NCBI GenBank assembly: GCA_951813575.1 | Contig: OX638375.1 | Location: 3,562,752 to 3,626,751 of the forward strand | From: Candidatus Binatia bacterium | Lineage (GTDB): Bacteria; Desulfobacterota; Binatia; UBA9968; JAJDTQ01 | Reading direction: 5' to 3' | Length of the DNA stretch: 64,000 nt | Shown here: piece after piece, positions 43,844 through 50,698 of the stretch | Layout: every line of letters starts with the position of its first letter | How positions within the stretch are numbered: position 1 is the stretch's first letter | Made by a program: the position numbers and the translations under genes | The notes under the pieces: generated by a model | Told to the model about the DNA's origin: nothing | Seen by the model: the letters and a program-made list of their open reading frames with translations, nothing else | Databases searched by the model: none

Positions 43844-44560
43844 TCACTCTCCGCCGGACAGTGCCTGACGCCACCTGCCGATGACTTCCACCACTTCCTG
43901 CCAGATGGCCTCGGGCTCCCGGCCCAGCCGCTTCGGCACGCGGAAGTCGTGGTTGCCGCCCTCGATCAGGTGGGTCTCGGTCGCGGCCGTCACCCGCTCC
44001 AGCACCTCGTCCAGCAGGTCCAGGCGGCAAAAGGGGTCGTTGGTGCCCTCCACGAACAGCATGGGCGCGGCGATCTTCAGGAGGTTGTCCGCCCGCAGCT
44101 TGTCGTGACGCTTGGGCGCGTGCAGCGGATAGCCCAGGAACACAAGGCCCGCGAGGTTCCGTCCGCCTGCCTCCGCTTCCTTCGCCGCGATGTTGGCGGC
44201 GATGCGGCCGCCCATGGACTTGCCGCCGACGAAGAGCCGGCCCGGCGCCGGACGAAGGTCGGATCGCACGCGGTCCAGCACGCGCTCGTAGGCGTCTTCC
44301 AGCCGGGCGGCCGGGTCGGGCGCCTTTCGTCCCTGTTCCTTGTAGGGGAAGTTGAACTTAACCGAGAGCCAGCCCGCCCGGGCCAGGGCCTCGTGGAAGA
44401 AGGTCATGAACGGGTGGTTCATGTCCGCGCCGGCGCCGTGGGCGAGGACGATGACGTCGGCCTCGCCGGCGCCGCCGCCCTCGGGCTCCGCCACCACCGC
44501 CGATACTTCCATCCCCCGGTCGACGGGAATCTTTTCGGTGTGCTGGCGAAGGCTGGTCAC
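43844..44560 (-). CDS. alpha/beta hydrolase (dienelactone hydrolase/Tex30-like)
   Basis: This 238-residue hydrolase has VIVLAHGAGADMNHPFM, the nucleophile elbow GGKSMGGRIA (Ser), FVEGTNDPFC (Asp region) and EGGNHDF (His), typical of KAN/Tex30-like alpha/beta hydrolases. It begins with GTG 44560 overlapping the stop of the panE-like gene (GTGA). No substrate can be given. The longer frame upstream is a shadow. Confidence 0.85.
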   Translation of the reverse strand: MTSLRQHTEKIPVDRGMEVSAVVAEPEGGGAGEADVIVLAHGAGADMNHPFMTFFHEALARAGWLSVKFNFPYKEQGRKAPDPAARLEDAYERVLDRVRSDLRPAPGRLFVGGKSMGGRIAANIAAKEAEAGGRNLAGLVFLGYPLHAPKRHDKLRADNLLKIAAPMLFVEGTNDPFCRLDLLDEVLERVTAATETHLIEGGNHDFRVPKRLGREPEAIWQEVVEVIGRWRQALSGGE

Positions 44561-45507
44561 GATGCCGTTCCTCCGAGCCGGCGCACCGCCTGCAGGTCCT
44601 CCAGCTTCAGCGTGTCGTAGAGGTAGTCGTTGAGTGGGGTGGCCACCCCGTGGATCCGGCCCATGCGCGAGACGTAGCCGCACAAAGAGTCGATCTCGAG
44701 ACGCCGTCCGGCCTCCACGTCATGGCACATGCTGCCCTTGCCGGAGGGGTCCTGTTGCGCCATGAAGCGGTAGTTGGCGGCGTCGGACTCCGGCTCCAGC
44801 GGAATCCCCATGGCCAGGGCCAGTTGAAAGACCTCCCGCATCACCTCCCGGGCCATGCGCGCGGTGCCGTCATAGCCGAGGATCTCACCCAGCGGCCGCC
44901 GCGTCAGCGCGGTCATTCCGCTCACCGCGCAGATCAGGATGAATTTGTTCCACAGCTCGATGCGGATGTCCGTGGAGAGGCGCGCGTCCACCTGCCCACG
45001 GCGCATGGCCTCCACGATCCGCTCCCCAGCGGGGATGGCACCGCCGCCCAGGCGGCCGAACACGATCCGCCGCGGCCCGGCGGTCTGGTGGATCCTGCCC
45101 GGCGCGGCGATGGCGCTGAAGACGTAGGCGGCTCCCTCCATGACCCGGTCCCCGCCATACTCCCGAGCCAGCAACTCGCCGTTGTCGACGCCGTTCTGGA
45201 GAGAGATGACCATCGAATCCGGTCCCATCATCGGCCGCACGAAGGGGATGGCTTCGTCGTTGGCGGGCGTCTTGACGCAGTAGAGAATCACGTCGCACGG
45301 CCCGGCCTCGGCCGGATCGTCCGTGAACACCGCGTCGCGCACGTTGAACGCGCCGGGTTCCACCGATTCCACCGCCAGGCCGTGTTGCTTCAGGGCGGAG
45401 AGATGGCTACCCCGGGCGATGAAGCACACCGGCAGCCCCGCCCGCGCCAGCAGCCCACCGAAGTAACCTCCGACCCCCCCGGTGCCAATGACTCCGAACC
45501 GCATCAT
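44557..45507 (-). CDS. panE: ketopantoate reductase family protein
   Basis: This 316-residue NADPH-dependent reductase has the N-terminal GTGGVGGYFGGLLARAG fold, LQNGVDN, and the C-terminal helical block with RPLGEILGY, PLEPES and LEIDSLCGYV. The family includes 2-dehydropantoate 2-reductase (pantothenate synthesis), but paralogues act on other 2-ketoacids. No pan genes are nearby, so the exact role is open. It is translationally coupled to the hydrolase downstream. Confidence 0.82.
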   Translation of the reverse strand: MMRFGVIGTGGVGGYFGGLLARAGLPVCFIARGSHLSALKQHGLAVESVEPGAFNVRDAVFTDDPAEAGPCDVILYCVKTPANDEAIPFVRPMMGPDSMVISLQNGVDNGELLAREYGGDRVMEGAAYVFSAIAAPGRIHQTAGPRRIVFGRLGGGAIPAGERIVEAMRRGQVDARLSTDIRIELWNKFILICAVSGMTALTRRPLGEILGYDGTARMAREVMREVFQLALAMGIPLEPESDAANYRFMAQQDPSGKGSMCHDVEAGRRLEIDSLCGYVSRMGRIHGVATPLNDYLYDTLKLEDLQAVRRLGGTAS

Positions 45508-45560
45508 CGTTTTCCAGGGCTTACCCGAATGCTTGACACCGTCACCCCGTACGGCTCCGC

Positions 45561-45688
45561 GTCACCTCCGTCATCTCCACGTCACCTCCGTCATCTCCAC
45601 GTCACCACCGGGCATCTCCACGTCACCCCGGGCTTGACCCGGGGTCCAGGCGTCCTTTCTCGGGACCCCGGGTCAAGCCTGGGGTGAC
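45561..45688. repeat. 20-base tandem repeat plus 26-base inverted repeat
   Basis: GTCACCTCCGTCATCTCCAC occurs at 45561 and 45581, with a variant at 45601. It is followed by two 26-base arms at 45622-45647 and 45663-45688 that pair with one mismatch (around GTCACCCCGGGCTTGACCC). The composite lies between the panE-like and quinone oxidoreductase genes. Confidence 0.8.
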
Positions 45689-45719
45689 GGGGAGGGATTC
45701 CGGGCATAGGAGGGTCATT

Positions 45720-46670
45720 CTACGGCACCAGCACAATCTTGCCGAAGAACTCGCTCCGCTCCATCAGCTCGTGGGCCCGCGCCGCCTCCCTCAGCGGCAG
45801 CACCTCGGACACCACCCCGCGCAGCTTGCGCTCGCTTACCAGCTTCATGACCTCGGGCATGTCCTCGCGCGGCCGCATGGTGGTGCCCATGATGGTGAGC
45901 TCGCGGGTCCAGAGCTGGCCCAGATGAAATTCCACCCGGTGGCCGGCGGTGACTCCGGAGTTGATGAAACGGCCGCCGCGCCGGAGGCTGGCGAAGCACT
46001 CCCGCCACACCGGCGCGCCCACGTGCTCGAAGATCACGTGCACGCCCTCGCCGCCGGTGAGTTCCTTGACCTTTTGACTGAACTCCGGGAATTCCTTGTA
46101 GTGGATGCCCTCGTCGGCGCCCAGCTCGGCGGCCTTGTCGAGCTTCCACTGCGAGCTTGCGGTGGTGATCACCCGCGCGCCCAGCAGCTTGCAGAGCTGG
46201 ATCGCGCCGCTGCCGATGCCGCTGCCCGCGGCCATGACCAGGACATCCTCGCCGGCCTGGACCTTCGCCCGCACCACCAGCATGCGCCAGGCGGTGCCGA
46301 AGGGCACGGCGATGCACGCGGCCTCCTCGAACGGCATCCATTCGGGGAAGAGGTAGGCGTCGGCGGCTTCCATCCGCGCCAGTTCGGCGTATCCGCCGCC
46401 CCGGCAGCGTCCCAGCACCCGGTCGCCGGCCTTGAAGCCGGCGGTCTCGGCTCCGGCCTCCACCACCTCGCCCGCCACCTCCAGGCCGGGAACATGCGGT
46501 AGCGGCGGCTTGACGCCGTGGCTTCCCTCCCGGGCGAACAGGTCCCGGCGGTTGAGCGCCGCGGCCTTGACCCGGACCAGCAGGTCCGCGGCGCCGATCT
46601 CAGGCTCGGTAACGTCGCCGTAGGCCAGCACTTCCGGGCCGCCGGTTTCCGGGATGTAGACCGCTTTCAT
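45720..46670 (-). CDS. NADPH:quinone oxidoreductase/zinc-binding alcohol dehydrogenase family (MDR)
   Basis: This 316-residue medium-chain dehydrogenase/reductase has the N-terminal GroES-like domain (ALNRRDLFAREG, VPGLEVAGEV, RVLGRCRGGGYAEL) and the nucleotide-binding domain (AAGSGIGSGAIQLCKLLGARV). It ends with a quinone-reductase-type FGKIVLVP. The start is ATG 46670. The catalytic zinc ligands of true alcohol dehydrogenases are not evident, favouring quinone or enone reduction. It is next to trpA on the same strand but with a gap of about 75 bases. Confidence 0.85.
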   Translation of the reverse strand: MKAVYIPETGGPEVLAYGDVTEPEIGAADLLVRVKAAALNRRDLFAREGSHGVKPPLPHVPGLEVAGEVVEAGAETAGFKAGDRVLGRCRGGGYAELARMEAADAYLFPEWMPFEEAACIAVPFGTAWRMLVVRAKVQAGEDVLVMAAGSGIGSGAIQLCKLLGARVITTASSQWKLDKAAELGADEGIHYKEFPEFSQKVKELTGGEGVHVIFEHVGAPVWRECFASLRRGGRFINSGVTAGHRVEFHLGQLWTRELTIMGTTMRPREDMPEVMKLVSERKLRGVVSEVLPLREAARAHELMERSEFFGKIVLVP

Positions 46671-46746
46671 CTTCCTGGTTCCCTCGCTGTGCGATGATCC
46701 GGCGGGTGGTCTCCCGGCGCTGGTCCGTGGACGATCCGGACGCCGC

Positions 46747-47523
46747 TCAGCAGCGCGCGTTCTGCAACTCGTCGAGAAGCTCCGTGTACGCTTCCTCGCC
46801 GCCGCTCTCCCAGCGCTCCAGCAGCGCCGACCCCACGATGGCGATCTCGCAGCTTCCGTGGAGCTGCCGCACGTCGTTGCCGCCGGCGATGCCGAAGCCC
46901 AGGGCCAGGGGCACATCGCTGGCCGCCCGGTAGCGGGCGGCCAGCGCGTCGATGCCGGCCTTCAGGTCGGTGCGCTTGCCGGTGACGCCGCGCCGGGCCA
47001 CGCCATAGACGAACCCCTGGCCGCGGCGGCCGATCTCGGCCAAGCGCGCATCGGAGTTGGTGGGCGTGAACAGCGCGATGGGGTTCAACCCGTGCTCGTC
47101 GCTCAGGCGGGAGAGGTCGTGGTACTCCTCGATGGGAAGGTCGGGGATGATGAACCCAGCGGCTCCGCACCGGCTCAGGCGCTCGCAGAAGGTGCGGTGT
47201 GTGAGCCGGAACACGGTGTTGTAGTACCCCATCATCAGGTGCGGAAACCCGAACCGCTCGGTGGCCCGGCCCATGAAATCGAAGTATTCGTCAACGGAAA
47301 GGCCCTGTTTCAGGGCTTCCTGGTTGGCCCGGGCGAACACCGGCCCGTCGGCGATGGGCTCGCTGAAGGGCATCTGCAACTCCACCAGGTCCACGTCCGC
47401 CCGCTCCATCTGCTCCAGCATGCGCCAGTTCACGTCGAGGGACGGATAGCCCACGATGACGTGGGTCATCAGCAGAATCTTCCGCGAGCCGAGGCGGCTC
47501 TGGATGTAGGTGCGGAGATTCAC
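46747..47523 (-). CDS. trpA: tryptophan synthase alpha subunit
   Basis: This 258-residue TIM-barrel subunit cleaves indole-3-glycerol phosphate to indole. The catalytic Glu is in VELQMPFSEP and the Asp in IADGP. GVARRGVTGKRTD and the phosphate loop LGFGIAG, IVGSALLE are present. The active-site text differs from E. coli (FSEP for FSDP; VARRGVTG for LSRAGVTG), so it is a diverged branch. It starts with GTG 47523 overlapping the trpB stop (GTGA). Confidence 0.88.
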   Translation of the reverse strand: MNLRTYIQSRLGSRKILLMTHVIVGYPSLDVNWRMLEQMERADVDLVELQMPFSEPIADGPVFARANQEALKQGLSVDEYFDFMGRATERFGFPHLMMGYYNTVFRLTHRTFCERLSRCGAAGFIIPDLPIEEYHDLSRLSDEHGLNPIALFTPTNSDARLAEIGRRGQGFVYGVARRGVTGKRTDLKAGIDALAARYRAASDVPLALGFGIAGGNDVRQLHGSCEIAIVGSALLERWESGGEEAYTELLDELQNARC

Positions 47524-48767
47524 CGGCCGGCTTTCCGCTCGAGGAACCGCTGCCAGCCGGGGTCGTTCAACGCCTGAGCGATGGTGAAGATGTCCTTGTC
47601 GCCGCGGCCGGACAGGGTGACCAGGACGTTCGTGTCGGGGCCCATGCCCGGCGCCTCCCGGATGGCCCCGGCGACGGCATGGGCGCTCTCCAGCGCGGCG
47701 ATGATGCCTTCCCGGCGCAGCAGCGTCTGGAACGCCGCCAGCACCTCTTCGTCGGTGGCCGCCTCGAACCGGGCCCGCCCGCTCTCCCGCAGGCAGGCCA
47801 GGATCGGGCTCACTCCGATGTAGTCCAGTCCGGCGGCCACGGAATGGGTGTGGCGCATCTGCCCTTCCTCGTCCTGGAGGAAGTAGGTCTTGTACCCCTG
47901 AGCCACGCCGGGACTGCCGTCGGCGCCCGCCAGCCGGGCCGCGTGCCGCCCGGAGTCGAGTCCTGCGCCGCCGGCCTCAATCCCCACGAGCTCCACTTCG
48001 GCATCGTCGACGAAGCCCAGGAACGTGCCGGTGGCGTTGGAGCCGCCGCCGACGCAGCAGTACACCCGGTCCGGCAGGCGGCCGGTGGCGGCCATCATCT
48101 GCTCGCGGCACTCCTGCCCGATGATCTGCTGAAACCAGGCGACTATCTGCGGAAACGGATGCGGGCCGCAGGCGGTCCCCAGCACGTAGTGGGTGTCGTC
48201 CATGGAAAAGGCCCAGTCCCGCAGGCACTGGTTGATGGCGTCCTTGAGGGTGGCCGAGCCGTCCTCCACCGATACCACCTTGGCTCCGAGGCGCTCCATC
48301 CAGAACACGTTGGGGCGTTGCCGCTCCACGTCCACCGCGCCCATGTAGATGGTGCAGTCGAGCCCCAGCCGCGCGGCCATGGTGGCGGTGGCGACGCCGT
48401 GCTGCCCGGCGCCGGTCTCGGCGATGACGCGTTTCTTGCCCATGCGCGCCACCAGCAGTCCCTGGCCCATGACGTTGTTGATCTTGTGCGAGCCGGTGTG
48501 GTTGAGATCTTCCCGCTTCATGTAGATCTGCGGTCCGCCCAGGGCTTCGCTCAGGTTCTCGAGATGGGTGATGGGAGTCGGCCGGCCGGAGTACGATTGC
48601 ATCACCGCTCGGAACGCCTCCCAGAACGACGGGTCCTTGCGCGCCTCCTCGAAGGCGGCGATCAACTCGTCCAGGGTCGTGCGCAGGATCTCCGGCGTGA
48701 ACGCGCCGCCGTAGGCGCCGAAGTAGCCGGTGCGCTCTTCCACGTTTTTCAGAAGACTGTCCAGCAT
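47520..48767 (-). CDS. trpB: tryptophan synthase beta subunit
   Basis: This 415-residue PLP enzyme joins indole and serine to make tryptophan. The PLP lysine lies in KREDLNHTGSHKINN, and GAGQHGVATA, GGGSNATG and SGRGDKD are typical motifs. ATG 48767 gives the normal family length. It is coupled to trpA by a four-base overlap. No other trp genes are nearby, so the pair stands apart from the rest of the pathway. About 280 bases upstream contain no gene except a palindromic repeat. Confidence 0.93.
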   Translation of the reverse strand: MLDSLLKNVEERTGYFGAYGGAFTPEILRTTLDELIAAFEEARKDPSFWEAFRAVMQSYSGRPTPITHLENLSEALGGPQIYMKREDLNHTGSHKINNVMGQGLLVARMGKKRVIAETGAGQHGVATATMAARLGLDCTIYMGAVDVERQRPNVFWMERLGAKVVSVEDGSATLKDAINQCLRDWAFSMDDTHYVLGTACGPHPFPQIVAWFQQIIGQECREQMMAATGRLPDRVYCCVGGGSNATGTFLGFVDDAEVELVGIEAGGAGLDSGRHAARLAGADGSPGVAQGYKTYFLQDEEGQMRHTHSVAAGLDYIGVSPILACLRESGRARFEAATDEEVLAAFQTLLRREGIIAALESAHAVAGAIREAPGMGPDTNVLVTLSGRGDKDIFTIAQALNDPGWQRFLERKAGR

Positions 48768-48970
48768 GGTCAGAGGACGGACCCGGGGGGAGGAATTCGC
48801 TTTCCGTGGCCCGTGCTTACCGAAACATTTAAGGAGACTCGGCGGGTAAGTCAAACCGCGCGGGGTCCAAGGATGCGGTTTAGGTGCTATTATGAAATTT
48901 GAGCCACAAGTCCGGAGCGGCAATCCGGAGTGGCAATCTGGAGCCGCAATTCGTCGTTCCCGCCCTCCCT

Positions 48971-48999
48971 CCGTCATTCCCGCGAAAGCGGGAATCCAG
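48971..48999. repeat. ATTCCCGC...GCGGGAAT intergenic palindrome, copy 3
   Basis: CCGTCATTCCCGCGAAAGCG then GGAATCCAG. It is identical to the copy at 43782-43810 and inverted relative to the copy at 37117-37145. Confidence 0.85.
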
Positions 49000-49051
49000 G
49001 GGTGGGATGGGGCGGCGGACTGCCTTGCCGTGAACGAAGGGAGACCCACTC

Positions 49052-49942
49052 ATGAAGATACTCGTGACCGGAGCGACCGGGCTGGTGGGCAGCGCCCTGG
49101 TTCCGTTTCTGGCCGGCGGCGGTCATGAGGTGTCGCGGCTGGGCCGCGCCGCGGCGGGAGCGGGCGACATCCGCTGGGACCCCGACGCCGGCGTGCTCGA
49201 CGCGGCCGCGCTTGAGGGTTTCGAAGGCGTGATCCACCTGGCCGGCGAGAACGTCGCCTCCGGGCGCTGGACCGAGGCCAGGAAACGCCGCATCAAGGAG
49301 AGCCGCGTAAACGGCACGCGCTTGCTCGCCGAGACCCTCGCGGGCCTGGAGCGGCCGCCGCGGGTGCTGGTGTCGGCCTCCGCCGTCGGCTTCTACGGCG
49401 ACCGCGGCGAGGACGAGCTTACCGAGGGGAGCCCGGCGGGCGCCGGCTTCCTTTCCGATGTGTGCCGCGAGTGGGAGGCGGCCACCGAGGCGGCGGAAGG
49501 GAAGGGCATCCGGGTCGCCCACGCCCGGCTGGGCGTGGTGCTCGCCAGGGACGGCGGCGCCTTGGCCAAGATGCTGACCCCCTTCAGGCTCGGCGCCGGC
49601 GGCATCATCGGCAACGGCCGGCAGTACATGAGCTGGATCACCCTCGACGATACCGTGGCGGCCATCGGCCACCTGCTTGCCACCGAGGCCGCGTCCGGTC
49701 CGGTGAACGTGGTGGCGCCGGCGGCCGTGACCAACCGTGAGTTCACCAAGACCCTGGGCCGCGTGCTGCGGCGTCCCACCCTGTTCCCGATGCCCGGCTT
49801 CGCCGCCCGGCTGGCGTTCGGCGAGATGGCCGACGCGTTGCTGCTGGCCAGCACCCGGGTGAAGCCCGCCGGCCTCCTGGACTCCGGGTACGCGTTCCGC
49901 CACGGCACGCTGGGAGAGGGGCTGCGCCATGTCCTCGGCTAG
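49052..49942 (+). CDS. TIGR01777 family NAD-dependent epimerase/dehydratase-like protein
   Basis: This 296-residue extended SDR has an N-terminal LVTGATGLVGSALV fold. It carries the hallmarks of the YfcH/TIGR01777 family: VIHLAGENVASGRW, ESRVNGTRLL, SASAVGFYGDRGED, RLGVVLARDGGALAKM and QYMSWITLDDTV. These proteins share the SDR39U1 fold and their substrate is unknown. A perfect inverted repeat follows the stop, before an ABC transporter gene. Confidence 0.9.
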   Translation: MKILVTGATGLVGSALVPFLAGGGHEVSRLGRAAAGAGDIRWDPDAGVLDAAALEGFEGVIHLAGENVASGRWTEARKRRIKESRVNGTRLLAETLAGLERPPRVLVSASAVGFYGDRGEDELTEGSPAGAGFLSDVCREWEAATEAAEGKGIRVAHARLGVVLARDGGALAKMLTPFRLGAGGIIGNGRQYMSWITLDDTVAAIGHLLATEAASGPVNVVAPAAVTNREFTKTLGRVLRRPTLFPMPGFAARLAFGEMADALLLASTRVKPAGLLDSGYAFRHGTLGEGLRHVLG

Positions 49943-49981
49943 TGTCCTGTCCGGTTGATTCGCATGGCAGGGACAGGACAC
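49942..49981. repeat. 11-base perfect inverted repeat between SDR and ABC genes
   Basis: GTGTCCTGTCC (49942-49952) and GGACAGGACAC (49971-49981) are separated by 18 bases. It may be a hairpin that sheds transcription or a short mobile-element scar. There is no T-run. Confidence 0.55.
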
Positions 49982-49989
49982 CGGCGTTG

Positions 49990-50688
49990 ATGGACCCGGC
50001 CGCGCTTACCTTCACCGGCGTCTCGAAGGTGTACGAAGGGGCGGGCTCCGCGGAGCGCTACGCGCTACGGGACGTCACCTGCGAGATCGCCTCGGGCCGG
50101 ACCGTGGCCATCGTCGGCCGCAGCGGCAGCGGCAAGTCCACGCTGCTGCACCTCGCGGCCGGCATCGACGTGCCCACCCGCGGCTCGGTGGCGGTGCGCG
50201 GCACCCCCCTGGAGGGTCTCGACGAGACCGCGCGCACCCGGCTCCGCCGGCACGAGATCGGCTTCGTCTTCCAGTTGTTCCACCTCCTGCCCCATCTGAC
50301 CGTGCGGGATAACGTGGCCCTGCCGGACCTCATCGCGGGCGTGCGGGAACGCGCCTACCGGGAGCGGGTGGCGGCGCTGCTGGAGCGGGTGGGCCTGCCG
50401 GACCGGGCCGACGATCCGGTGGCCGGGCTGAGCGGCGGCGAGATGCAGCGGGTGGCCATCTGCCGGGCGCTGCTGCGGCGCCCGCGCCTGCTGTTGGCGG
50501 ACGAGCCCACCGGAAGCCTGGACGACGCCAGCGGCGAGGTGGTGATGGACCTCATGCTGCGGATGGTGGCGGAGGAAGGCGCCACCCTGGTCTACGCCAC
50601 CCACAGCCGCGAGCTGGCGGCCCTGGCGGACCGCACGCTGCGGCTCCACAGCGGGATCCTGGAGCCGGAACCGGACGCCACGGGATAG
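49990..50688 (+). CDS. ABC transporter ATP-binding protein (LolD/MacB-type)
   Basis: This 232-residue ATPase has Walker A GRSGSGKST, the Q-loop FVFQLFHLLPHLTVRDNV, signature LSGGEMQR, Walker B LLLADEP and the H-loop YATHS. It belongs to the type VII (MacB/LolD/FtsE-like) class. ATG 49990 is preferred because the longer frame runs through the inverted repeat. It is followed 10 bases later by an FtsX-like permease and then by an AttH-like gene, so the three form a classic exporter operon. Confidence 0.93.
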   Translation: MDPAALTFTGVSKVYEGAGSAERYALRDVTCEIASGRTVAIVGRSGSGKSTLLHLAAGIDVPTRGSVAVRGTPLEGLDETARTRLRRHEIGFVFQLFHLLPHLTVRDNVALPDLIAGVRERAYRERVAALLERVGLPDRADDPVAGLSGGEMQRVAICRALLRRPRLLLADEPTGSLDDASGEVVMDLMLRMVAEEGATLVYATHSRELAALADRTLRLHSGILEPEPDATG

Positions 50689-50698
50689 GCCCCGGACC

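Noticed and set aside
37117-45688. Possible CRISPR array from the tandem repeats
   Set aside because: Repeats are adjacent or palindromic with no spacers of constant length and no cas genes nearby.
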